DNA from: Paramesorhizobium sp049065735 | GTDB taxonomy: Bacteria > Pseudomonadota > Alphaproteobacteria > Rhizobiales > Rhizobiaceae | NCBI RefSeq assembly: GCF_049065735.1 | Contig: NZ_JBAKHD010000012.1 | Location: 1 to 49,527 of the forward strand | Length of the DNA stretch: 49,527 nt | Direction of reading: 5' to 3' | Shown here: positions 15,749 through 22,942 of the stretch, in pieces | Position numbering within the stretch: position 1 is the first letter of the stretch | Layout of the letters: every line of letters begins with the position of its first letter | Translations under genes and position numbers: made by a program | The notes under the pieces: model-generated | What the model saw: only the letters and a program-made list of their open reading frames with translations | Told to the model about the DNA's origin: nothing | Databases searched by the model: none

Positions 15749-16348
15749 ATGAGCACCAAATCCCGCATCCTCGACATCGCGCTAAATGTTTTCAGCCATC
15801 ATGGCTTTCGCCAAACCAGCATGGAGCTGGTTGCCGAAAACGTGGGTGTCACACGCCAGGCGCTCTACCGCCATTATGCAAGCAAGGAGGCGCTCTTTGC
15901 AGCCGTGGCGGAAATGCTGCATGCCGGCGCCCTCGACGCGGCAATTCAAGCGATGGAGGTCGCCGCAAGCGAAAATGCTGACTTGGCTGACGTCGCCGTT
16001 GCTGGGTTGCAAGCGCGATTTGGCCATATCCTCAGCCGGCTGGCTGTCTCGCCCTATGCCGTCGAATTGCTGGAGGAGCATGATCGACATTGCGGCGCCA
16101 TCACCGCGGAATACGGACGCCGCTTCGAAGCCGTCCTTGCCGAGCGCTTGGGTCGCGAGGCGAGCCGGCGCGGAAGAGCGTTCGCCAATGGCCTTACACC
16201 GGAGACACTCGCCCGTTACCTTTTTCTTGGCGCCAAAAGTCTCAAGAGCACGGTCCCTCCGCCTCGGCCAGAGGTGTTCGCACCTGATCTCAAACAGTTT
16301 GTCGGTGTGATGATCGCTGGCGCCTTCGGCCTGAGTTCTCAACGATGA
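15749..16348 (+). CDS. TetR/AcrR-family transcriptional repressor
   Basis: 199 residues. The N-terminal helix-turn-helix is clear: 'ILDIALNVFSHHGFRQTSMELVAENVGVTRQALYRHYASKEALFAAV'. The C-terminal ligand domain is of the usual all-helical kind. No ribosome binding site precedes the ATG, and the -35/-10 pair in the operator would start transcription at about the A of the ATG, so the mRNA may be leaderless. It sits in a divergent pair with the MMPL transporter. The same palindrome upstream of the dehydrogenase/SRPBCC pair suggests a small local regulon. The inducer is unknown but is probably a substrate of the transporter or of the dehydrogenase. Confidence 0.92.
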   Translation: MSTKSRILDIALNVFSHHGFRQTSMELVAENVGVTRQALYRHYASKEALFAAVAEMLHAGALDAAIQAMEVAASENADLADVAVAGLQARFGHILSRLAVSPYAVELLEEHDRHCGAITAEYGRRFEAVLAERLGREASRRGRAFANGLTPETLARYLFLGAKSLKSTVPPPRPEVFAPDLKQFVGVMIAGAFGLSSQR

Positions 16349-16417
16349 CGGGCTTCGCTTCGGCCTTCCCAGGGTCTACAAACCGCACTTCGTTCACAAC
16401 TAGGGGGCGTACCTCAT

Positions 16418-17314
16418 TCAGAGTTGAGCCGTCATGCCGCCGTCGATGGAGAGTGTTGAACCCGTGAGGAATGGGAACTCATCGGAGGCTAATGAAAGCA
16501 CGGCGGTGGCAATTTCCTCAGGGGTTGCCATGCGCTTCAACGTAGGAATGTTTGCTTCCGCCCATTTGCGGGCCAGCGCGGCCCATGCGGCATCGTCAAG
16601 ACCAGAGCCAGCCATCTCACGCACCATGGGAGTATCGACTGTTCCGGGCGCTATGGCGTTCACCCTGATTCCCCGCGGTCCGTAGTCCAGGGCAGCCGCC
16701 TGGACAAGGCCGACGAGGGCCCGCTTGCTCGCGGTGTATGCCGAGCCGCCGGCTCTTGTCGCTACGGCCTGTGCCGATGAAGTGACGACGATAGTGCCGC
16801 CTCCTCGCTTCAGGAGATGCGGGATCTGGTATTTCATAGCGAGGAAGACGCCGCGAACGTTGGTGTCGTTCAGCCTGTTCCAGTCCTCTTCGTCTATTTC
16901 GTGCAGAGGCCTTGAGAAATTGATCCCCGCGTTATTGAAAGCCACATCGAGGCCACCATAAGCGTCAGCGACCCTATCGACGAACTGTTTGACCTCGGCG
17001 GCTATCTGCACATCTGCTTTTATGTAGGTCGCTTCGCCGCCTCGAGCCCGGACTTCCGCCTCGACCTGCCTTCCAAGCGCCGTGCGTCGACCGCAGAAGC
17101 CCACCTTCGCTCCCTCACGTGCAAAAGCAAGCACAGTGGCGCGACCGATGCCAGAGGTTCCTCCGGTAACGACCACGACTTTGTTTTCGAAACGGCGAGC
17201 GTCCGCCTCTCCCGGCTTCGCCGAGGCGGATACGGGAACTGCGGCCATCGTCGCCGCCATACCAGCGAGCACACTTCGGCGTTTGAGGCCCTGCGTTGTT
17301 TTTCCTTCGCTCAT
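16418..17314 (-). CDS. Tat-exported short-chain dehydrogenase/reductase (SDR)
   Basis: 298 residues, ATG at 17314 after GGGGAA. The first ~35 residues contain 'LKRRSVLAGMAATMAAVPVSASA', a twin-arginine-type signal peptide. The rest is a complete classical SDR: 'TGGTSGIG' cofactor motif (50-57), 'NNAG' (127-130), and the catalytic Ser180, Tyr193 and Lys197 in 'SAYTASK'. The C-terminal 'FLTGSTLSIDGGMT' is also typical. Tat export of a folded NAD(P)-dependent SDR would carry its cofactor out with it; such secreted SDRs are uncommon. It is divergent from the SRPBCC-like gene, with palindrome site 2 between them. Confidence 0.88.
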   Translation of the reverse strand: MSEGKTTQGLKRRSVLAGMAATMAAVPVSASAKPGEADARRFENKVVVVTGGTSGIGRATVLAFAREGAKVGFCGRRTALGRQVEAEVRARGGEATYIKADVQIAAEVKQFVDRVADAYGGLDVAFNNAGINFSRPLHEIDEEDWNRLNDTNVRGVFLAMKYQIPHLLKRGGGTIVVTSSAQAVATRAGGSAYTASKRALVGLVQAAALDYGPRGIRVNAIAPGTVDTPMVREMAGSGLDDAAWAALARKWAEANIPTLKRMATPEEIATAVLSLASDEFPFLTGSTLSIDGGMTAQL

Positions 17315-17393
17315 GGTCGTTCCCCTTCTGGGTTGTTGCCGTGGCTGCCGCCGCAGCGACGATGTCTTTGTTCCGTGGATTTCCGTGACACTC

Positions 17394-17418
17394 TTGACAG
17401 TTTTGTGATATTTGTCAA
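17394..17418. promoter_or_regulatory. TetR operator, site 2 (SDR/SRPBCC divergent promoter)
   Basis: TTGACA, 13-base spacer, TGTCAA: the same arms and same spacing as site 1. It lies 80 bases before the SDR start (minus) and 77 bases before the SRPBCC-like start (plus). AATATC, 17 bases after TTGACA, is a possible -10. It links these two genes to the TetR repressor at 15749. Confidence 0.65.
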
Positions 17419-17494
17419 TATCAAGGCCTGCTTCAATGGCGTTTCAGCGCTCCTCGAGATTCCGCTCCGGGGTGCAGTAACACGAGAGCAAGTA

Positions 17495-18157
17495 ATGCCG
17501 ATTCCGATCCGTCCCATTTGGAACATTGCTCAAGGAACCTTCGCCATTATTTCGCTGCTGCTGCTCGGTGCGACTACGACAATCGCCGCTACCTGCGTAC
17601 CGCCTGCGAGTTTTAAAGACAGCTCGGTTCCAGCAGCAGCGAACGAGGCTTGGGTGGCGCGAACCGAGGCGGTCGACGTCAAAGGAAGGTTGCAGGACGT
17701 CGTCCGAAAGGTTGAGTCGGCGGACCTGGGCGACATAATCGACGAGCGCGGTAGTCTGCCGCGGGTGCTAGGCACCTATAATCTTACAAAGGGTCAGTTC
17801 GGGAAGGCTGGATCGCGACGTCTGGTCTGCCTAAGCGATGGTTCGACGCTGGTCGAGCAGGTGTTGGAACGGACCCTCGCGAGCGACTTGTATACTTTTC
17901 GCTACGTGGTCTGGAACTACACTAGCGAGCAGGCAGGAGCGATTGATTACTCGGTGGGAACATTCATCTATCGTCCTCTTTCTCCCGACAGCACCAGCAT
18001 CGAATGGACGTACGCCTTTCAATTGAACCGAGAACGGTTCCCCGGCAACCTCGGAGCTCTCGGACGTTTCCTGTTTCGTGTGAGCTTCCTCGATCGCGAA
18101 TACGCCGAGATGATGCGGCGGACTCTGGATAACATACAGACGGTGGCCACGCGTTAA
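17495..18157 (+). CDS. Exported protein, probably SRPBCC-like (START/polyketide-cyclase fold)
   Basis: 220 residues from the ATG at 17495. Residues ~1-32 form a Sec signal peptide ('FAIISLLLLGATTTIAATC'), possibly with a lipid-like Cys at its end. The mature part runs 'VWARTEAVDVKGRLQDVVRKVESADLGDII' with later beta strands ('YRFRYVVWNYT'-like and 'SIEWTYAFQLNR') and ends in a long helix 'FLDREYAEMMRRTLDNIQTVA'. That order (strand, helices, sheet, long C-terminal helix) fits SRPBCC ligand-binding proteins, but I see no decisive motif. It is divergent from the Tat-SDR and may bind its substrate in the periplasm. Confidence 0.65.
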   Translation: MPIPIRPIWNIAQGTFAIISLLLLGATTTIAATCVPPASFKDSSVPAAANEAWVARTEAVDVKGRLQDVVRKVESADLGDIIDERGSLPRVLGTYNLTKGQFGKAGSRRLVCLSDGSTLVEQVLERTLASDLYTFRYVVWNYTSEQAGAIDYSVGTFIYRPLSPDSTSIEWTYAFQLNRERFPGNLGALGRFLFRVSFLDREYAEMMRRTLDNIQTVATR

Positions 18158-18189
18158 GTCGTTCGCGGCGGAAGAGTTTGGGATGCGGA

Positions 18190-18360
18190 ATCCGGGATCC
18201 CGGCTCCTCGATTCGCCGGCTGTTCGAAGCGCTCGACGACGAAGTGAAGGCTATCGTCCGCCCATCGAAGGCAACTGGCCTATCGTAGGATCACGCCACC
18301 TATCCGAAAGTCCGGCGCGGCAAACATATCGTCTGCGTCGCTGTTACATCACGTCACGCT
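18190..18360 (+). pseudogene. Degraded IS256-family transposase fragment
   Basis: Two frames together give 'RLFEALDDEVKAIV', 'RPPIEGNWP' and 'DHATYPKVRRGKHIVCVAVT'. These align with the IS256/Mutator core (LCEExDERVxAFxxRPIEGDWPYLWxDATYxKVRxGGRIVSVAV). At least two frameshifts separate the pieces and the surrounding transposase is missing. It is read left to right, whereas the other IS256 piece (37196-37315) is a C-terminus on the opposite strand. Confidence 0.6.
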
Positions 18361-18448
18361 CCTGACAGCCCTCGCCAGTCGAGATGTCGGCGGATTGGCG
18401 CACGATGCGCGCCCGCGTCTGGCGATATAAGAATGAAGATCTCGATAG

Positions 18449-18473
18449 TTGACAATAGCGACAATAGTGTCAA
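18449..18473. promoter_or_regulatory. TetR operator, site 3 (no obvious target gene)
   Basis: TTGACA, 13-base spacer, TGTCAA, followed by TAT: the third copy of the palindrome. AATATT lies 17 bases after TTGACA, a fair -10. The next clear gene on the plus strand begins 325 bases away (methyltransferase at 18799). To the left is only an IS256 fragment. Either it drives a long leader for the methyltransferase or it is the promoter of a gene lost to rearrangement. Confidence 0.55.
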
Positions 18474-18798
18474 TATTGCTCGCATAGGCGTATACGAAAG
18501 GTGATCGCCGCAGCCATCCGGGATATTCCGCCAACAAGCTACGGACATGCAAGTAGGGAGTTGGCTGCACAAATATGGGTGTATCAAGGCACGCGCGCTA
18601 CGGGTACTTCAAACGCAAGGAGTCGATGGCAGTGGCGGAAAATCTTTACGCAGGTTAGCTGGAAGGGGCGGAAAGGGTCGCCGCACAATCCGTGGTAAGT
18701 GGCGATAGTCAAGGAAATCGCCACGGGGTAAGGCCAGACGCTCTGCCCAGCAACTTTCGACGTTCATCTCCGGGCGCGCCGAGCAGCGGACAAGCAAG
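18474..18798. other. Spacer after operator site 3; no gene recognised
   Basis: About 325 bases. A 65-codon plus-strand frame (18501-18698) follows the operator but has unusual composition (Trp/Arg/Ser rich) and no recognisable family, so I do not call it a gene. If site 3 is a promoter this would be a long 5' leader. Confidence 0.4.
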
Positions 18799-19491
18799 AT
18801 GATCACCACAGATAGCGCGGATGGAGCGCACGGCACGAATTTGGACGGCGATGACGTGGCCCTCCGGCAGAGGGGCGGCTCTCGACCATGTTTGGAGAGC
18901 ACATGCTCGTCGGGCGACCTGTTTCGCTTTCTTAGGGCGTGGGCTGCAGAACCTCTGAAAATCGCAGCCGTCTCGCCATCAAGTAGAGCATTGGCCGAAC
19001 TGATGACCGCCGACGTCCTGCCAGGCAGGGGACCGGTGATCGAACTCGGCCCTGGTACCGGTGTGTTTACGCGCACTATGTTGGGTCGCGGCGTTGATGA
19101 GCGCGACCTAACCTTGATAGAGTTCGATCCCGATTTTGCGGCGCTGCTACGAAAGCGTTTCCCGTCGGCCAGGATAATAAACATGGACGCGGCGGATCTT
19201 ACACGGGAGGCTCTTTACGAAGGACCGCAAGCCCAAGCGGTTGTCAGCGGACTGCCGCTCCTGTCCATGCCGCCGCGCAAAGTCATCGCCATCCTGCGCG
19301 GTTCTTTTTACTACCTGAAGCGGGGAGGAGCCTTTTACCAGTTCACCTACGGGCCTCGATGTCCGATTCCAAGGCCTGTGCTTGACCGCCTGGGTTTGAA
19401 GGCGAGGCGAATTGGTGGTACATTCTTCAACGTTCCGCCTGCTGCTGTCTATCGGATTTCTCGCCGAGGTCCTTCTCAGGTGGCGCACTGA
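18799..19491 (+). CDS. PmtA-like phospholipid N-methyltransferase
   Basis: 230 residues. After a ~40-residue variable N-terminus comes 'LFRFLRAWAAEPLKIAAVSPSSRALAELM', a hallmark of rhizobial-type phospholipid N-methyltransferases and relatives (COG3963). The SAM-binding motif I 'VIELGPGTGVFTRTML' follows, then 'LIEFDPDFAALLRKRFPSARIINMDAADL' and 'AVVSGLPLLSMPP' (post-motif). Such enzymes methylate phosphatidylethanolamine toward phosphatidylcholine at the inner membrane, or act on related lipids. The ATG at 18799 is the first in frame and its ribosome binding site is weak, so a start further downstream is possible. No operon partner is evident. Confidence 0.8.
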   Translation: MITTDSADGAHGTNLDGDDVALRQRGGSRPCLESTCSSGDLFRFLRAWAAEPLKIAAVSPSSRALAELMTADVLPGRGPVIELGPGTGVFTRTMLGRGVDERDLTLIEFDPDFAALLRKRFPSARIINMDAADLTREALYEGPQAQAVVSGLPLLSMPPRKVIAILRGSFYYLKRGGAFYQFTYGPRCPIPRPVLDRLGLKARRIGGTFFNVPPAAVYRISRRGPSQVAH

Positions 19492-19625
19492 GCCCGGCTG
19501 CGAGCAGACAGCGCGGCTGGAGTTCGATCGCCTTGCCCCATTGCTCCGGAGTTACGGCCGCCGGATCCACGCCACGTTGGATCGCCAACCCCATGGTCTG
19601 TGCGATGAGGGTCGTCGCCGATCAT
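19427..19625 (-). pseudogene. Possible C-terminal tail of a TetR-type regulator
   Basis: A minus-strand frame opens just after a TGA and reads 'TTLIAQTMGLAIQRGVDPAAVTPEQW', then 'GKAIELQPRCLLAAG', ending at 19427 inside the 3' end of the methyltransferase gene. The pattern (helix ending LAIQR, D-P-x-x-V/I, final helix) is like the last two helices of some TetR ligand domains. There is no start, no helix-turn-helix and no continuation upstream. It is offered as a relic with low confidence. Confidence 0.3.
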
Positions 19626-19730
19626 CCCGCTTCAGCAGGAGCGATCCGTTAATGGCTTCGCCGAAGCAAGCTGGGGAAAGAACCGTCCGGTCCACACTGC
19701 ACCTTCCGCATCCATCGGTTGAGCAGCCGC

Positions 19731-20189
19731 CTATACGGGGAGTGAGAAGGTCTGTTTTACCACTTCGCTTGGCACGTCAGTCTTGACGTTCTGGATGCCG
19801 TTCTTCCGCGTCAGATGCGTCGACTGGAAGCGACGGTAGTCATCGAGGCCGGACACGACCACCCGCAGAAGCGCATCGCTTTCGCCCAGCATGATATAGC
19901 ATTCGACGACCTCCGGCAGGCTGCGCATGGCGGCTATGAAGAGGTCGATCGTCTCGGCATCCTGCGCCGTGAGCCAGACCCGCGCAAACATGGAAAGGCG
20001 CAGGCCCACCTTTGCCTGGTCGACGACGGCGACGTAACGTCTGATAACCCCAGCCTCCTCCAAGAGCTTTACCCGTCGCAGGCAAGGCGACGGCGATAGG
20101 CCGACGCGCTTGGCGAGCTCGATATTCTGAAGGCGCCCGTCGCGCTGCAACTCGCGCAGAATGCGCCTGTCAATATTATCCAATTTCAT
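19731..20189 (-). CDS. Lrp/AsnC-family transcriptional regulator
   Basis: 152 residues, full length for the family. The N-terminal helix-turn-helix 'LDNIDRRILRELQRDGRLQNIELAKRVGLSPSPCLRRVKLLEEAGVI' is an unmistakable AsnC signature. The C-terminal half is the RAM ligand-binding domain ('VVECYIMLGESDALLRVVVSGLDDYRRF'). It is divergent from a LysE-type exporter 130 bases away, a common pairing in which the Lrp-like protein senses an amino acid and controls its exporter. No clear palindrome is visible in the gap. Confidence 0.93.
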   Translation of the reverse strand: MKLDNIDRRILRELQRDGRLQNIELAKRVGLSPSPCLRRVKLLEEAGVIRRYVAVVDQAKVGLRLSMFARVWLTAQDAETIDLFIAAMRSLPEVVECYIMLGESDALLRVVVSGLDDYRRFQSTHLTRKNGIQNVKTDVPSEVVKQTFSLPV

Positions 20190-20319
20190 GGCATTTCATG
20201 CTTCTATCAATCTGATTATGCATCTCTGATGCCAACAATTGCATTCTCTGAGCCTTAAACGCAACCCGATGTCATGCAAGGTAACCTATTCTTACGACCA
20301 CACAGAATGAGGAAACGGC

Positions 20320-20937
20320 ATGGATCTGGGATGGTTAGTGGGATTGCTGGGGTTCGCCATAGCTATGGCGGCAACGCCGGGACCGAACAACATGATGGCC
20401 GCGGCATCCGGCGCGACCTACGGCATGGGCCGCAGCCTGCCGTTGAGCGCAGGGATCGCAACTGGCGTCGCTGCGATCATGCTCGTGGTCGCAGCCTTCG
20501 GCTCGGCCGTGGTAACAGACCCGCGCATTGGCGCAATGTTGAAGTGGATCGGCGTCCTCTACCTTCTTTGGCTGGCCTGGAAGGTCGGAAACGCCGAGCC
20601 CGTGGTGCATGAAGAGGAAACAACGAAGCCGGCTCGCGACGGGTCGCCACTATCGTTCCTCGACGGAGCGCTCTTTCAGTTGGTGAACCCGAAGCTATGG
20701 GTGATGGTGAGCGGCGCCGTCGTCACTTACGGCCAAGGAGCCAATGCCGGACGTATGAACCTCGCCTTTCTATTCGCTACCGTCTTCGGTATGGCAACCT
20801 TCATCAGCGTGCTGGGATGGACAGCGCTCGGCGCGTCAATCGGACGCCTGTTGTCCTCGCGCCGCTCGATCCGCGTCTTCAACATCGCGATGGCCGCGCT
20901 GCTCATCGTTTCCCTGATCCCGATCGTGATCGAGTAG
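20320..20937 (+). CDS. LysE/RhtB-family amino-acid exporter
   Basis: 205 residues with about six membrane helices. The N-terminal signature 'GFAIAMAATPGPNNMMAAASGATYGMGRSLPLSAGIATG' is diagnostic for LysE/RhtB translocators, and 'LFQLVNPKLWVM' is the second conserved block. It exports amino acids or derivatives using proton motive force. The ATG at 20320 is preceded by GAGGAAAC. It is probably controlled by the divergent Lrp-like regulator, and it converges on chrA with a 12-base gap and no visible terminator. Confidence 0.92.
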   Translation: MDLGWLVGLLGFAIAMAATPGPNNMMAAASGATYGMGRSLPLSAGIATGVAAIMLVVAAFGSAVVTDPRIGAMLKWIGVLYLLWLAWKVGNAEPVVHEEETTKPARDGSPLSFLDGALFQLVNPKLWVMVSGAVVTYGQGANAGRMNLAFLFATVFGMATFISVLGWTALGASIGRLLSSRRSIRVFNIAMAALLIVSLIPIVIE

Positions 20938-20949
20938 CGGGCATTCGCG

Positions 20950-22320
20950 TTATGTAAGGTTAGCTGTCCCAAGAATCAGGCCAACCGCTGCGCATCCAGC
21001 GAGAACCGTCACCGGGCCGAGCTTGAAGCGGAACATCGCGATAAGGGAGGCTAGCACCAGCGCAGCAGCAGACAGGTTCAATGTGGACCAGACGGGCACT
21101 TCGATATTGAGACCGAAGGACGTGATCCTCCGTAGCTCGTCGAAAATAACATGCAAACCAAACCAGACCGCAAGGTTCATGATCACACCCACGACGGCGG
21201 CCGTGATCGCCGTCAGAGATGCTGTCAACACTTTGTTGTCGCGTAAGCGCTCGATAAAGGGGGCGCCTAGGAATATCCAGAGGAAGCAGGGCGTGAATGT
21301 CACCCAGGTCGTCAGAAGGCCCCCCAGCGTCCCCGCCACCAACGGTGACATGCCGCCCGCATCGCGAAAGGCGCCCATGAAGCCCACGAACTGGGTCACC
21401 ATGATAAGTGGCCCAGGTGTGGTCTCGGCCAGGCTGAGCCCGTCCAGCATCTCACCGGGGGCGAGCCAGCCGTAGTGCTGCACCGCCTCTTGCGCGACAT
21501 AGGCAAGGACCGCATAAGCGCCACCGAAGGTCACCACGGCCATGACGCTGAAGAAGCCCGCGATCTGGGCAAAAACATTGGCCGAACCGAAGACGGCAAA
21601 CAGCAGGGCGACGGGAACCAACCAGAGCACCAGGAACACCGCCGAGATGCGAAACGCCCAGCCACGGTTGACCTGCGTGTGATCCGGCGACTCTTCGCCG
21701 AGCAGGGTATCGGCATCATCGACCTGGACTTTGCCAATCTTGCCGTGGCCGCCGCCGCCATGGAAGGCGGGCAGGCCCGCACGGGCACCGAAGAATCCTA
21801 CCAGGCCCGCCGTCAGAATGATGAGCGGGAACGGAATGGCGAAGCAGAAAATCGCCACGAAGGATGCGGCGGCGATGGCGACCATCGCCCGGTTCTTCAG
21901 CGCGCGCGACCCGATTCGGATGACCGCCTGCATCACGATGGCAAGCACCGCGGCCTTGAGCCCGAAGAACAGGGCTTCAACGGGCCCGACATTGCCGTAG
22001 AGCGCATAGATCCAGCTGAGTGCCATGATCGCCACGACGCCCGGTAGCACGAACAGGATCCCTGCGATGATGCCGCCCAGCGTGCGGTGCATGAGCCAGC
22101 CGATATAAACGGCGAGCTGCATTGCTTCCGGGCCCGGCAGCAGCATGCAGTAATTGAGCGCATGAAGAAAGCGTTTCTCGCCCAGCCAGCGCTGCTCTTC
22201 GACGAGAATCCGGTGCATGAGGGCAATCTGGCCGGCCGGACCGCCAAAGCTCAGCAAGCCAATGCGGGCCCAGACCCGAGTGGCCGCGACCAGAGTTGGA
22301 TATGCGCGTTCCTGAATCAT
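20950..22320 (-). CDS. chrA: Chromate efflux transporter ChrA (long, two-domain CHR type)
   Basis: 456 residues from the ATG at 22320. A longer open frame to 22587 exists, but its extra part is the overlapped, out-of-frame chrB relic. Two homologous CHR domains are seen: the first begins 'VWARIGLLSFGGPAGQIALMHRILVEEQRWL' with 'NYCMLLPGPEAMQLAVYIGW', the second has 'VMAVVTFGGAYAVLAYVAQEAV' and 'SLAETTPGPLIMVTQFVGFMGAFRDAG'. It exports chromate from the cytoplasm. Its usual upstream partner chrB is decayed, so chromate sensing or accessory reduction may be lost. Confidence 0.92.
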   Translation of the reverse strand: MIQERAYPTLVAATRVWARIGLLSFGGPAGQIALMHRILVEEQRWLGEKRFLHALNYCMLLPGPEAMQLAVYIGWLMHRTLGGIIAGILFVLPGVVAIMALSWIYALYGNVGPVEALFFGLKAAVLAIVMQAVIRIGSRALKNRAMVAIAAASFVAIFCFAIPFPLIILTAGLVGFFGARAGLPAFHGGGGHGKIGKVQVDDADTLLGEESPDHTQVNRGWAFRISAVFLVLWLVPVALLFAVFGSANVFAQIAGFFSVMAVVTFGGAYAVLAYVAQEAVQHYGWLAPGEMLDGLSLAETTPGPLIMVTQFVGFMGAFRDAGGMSPLVAGTLGGLLTTWVTFTPCFLWIFLGAPFIERLRDNKVLTASLTAITAAVVGVIMNLAVWFGLHVIFDELRRITSFGLNIEVPVWSTLNLSAAALVLASLIAMFRFKLGPVTVLAGCAAVGLILGTANLT

Positions 22321-22343
22321 TCTGCCTTCGGCTTGTTCGTGGG

Positions 22344-22620
22344 TCAGTCGTGGGGCTCGCCGGTTGCGTCCCGTGCCCAGCGATAAGGCGTCAAGAGCAG
22401 CAATCCGGCTTCCAGTTGCTTCAGATCGTCGGAATACACCCGCGAAGTCCGAGCAAAGCCGCGAGGAAACCGGCTGCTTCGGGTGCGAGATCGAGCCGGG
22501 CGGTATCTGCGCCGCGGACAATGGTCGCGATGCAGGTGAGTTTGTCGAACGAAATGGAATTAGGCGCAGGCACGGGCGCTCCTCCATCGCCGGGGTTTAT
22601 GTGGAACGCGATCTTCGGCT
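22344..22620 (-). pseudogene. chrB: Decayed chrB (chromate resistance protein), C-terminal part
   Basis: On the strand of chrA, 24 bases before its start, one frame reads 'SISFDKL', then 'ATIVRGADTARLDLAPEAAGFLAALLGL'. After the loss of one base near 22445 the next frame continues 'RVYSDDLKQLEAGLL' and 'YRWARDATGEPHD' to a TGA at 22344. These match the C-terminus of ChrB (EIVRGADxxRPDLAPEAAGLLAxSLGLS, then DDLxxLExGxxxYDALYRWAR). The first ~200 residues, including the regulatory N-terminus, are not recognisable upstream. It is a frameshifted, 5'-truncated pseudogene. Confidence 0.7.
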
Positions 22621-22942
22621 GGCCTTGGGAGCCGCAATCCCCACAATTTTAGATACGAAAGACCGGGCAGCCAGGTCAAGAACTCTATATGCGTGTCAGC
22701 ACATAAGACGTGAAGTCGGAATATGGTCTTGGCCGCCAGGTCTCCACCGGAAGGGATGGCGCGGTGCGCATCATGTGGAGGCCAGCCGCCCAGTTGCGCC
22801 ACGGCTCAGGCTCTTGTCGCCGGCTGCGCTTGGACGGAGTGCACGCACAAATCGGCGCGGCTCGGAAGGAGCCATGTCATTGGTCGGAACTTTGGAAACG
22901 GACGAACCCTTCCGGCGTGGCGAAAGGGTTGCGGTCCTCAAA
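22621..22942. other. Spacer between chrB relic and MFS gene; nothing recognised
   Basis: About 320 bases. The minus strand would be expected to hold the missing chrB N-terminus, but no frame shows its conserved blocks. Long frames on both strands here have shadow-like composition (Arg/Pro/Trp rich). No repeats or IS ends were noticed. Confidence 0.4.

Noticed and set aside
18349..18587. Short minus-strand frames across operator site 3
   Set aside because: Poor composition, no family, and they cover an obvious palindrome and the IS256 fragment.
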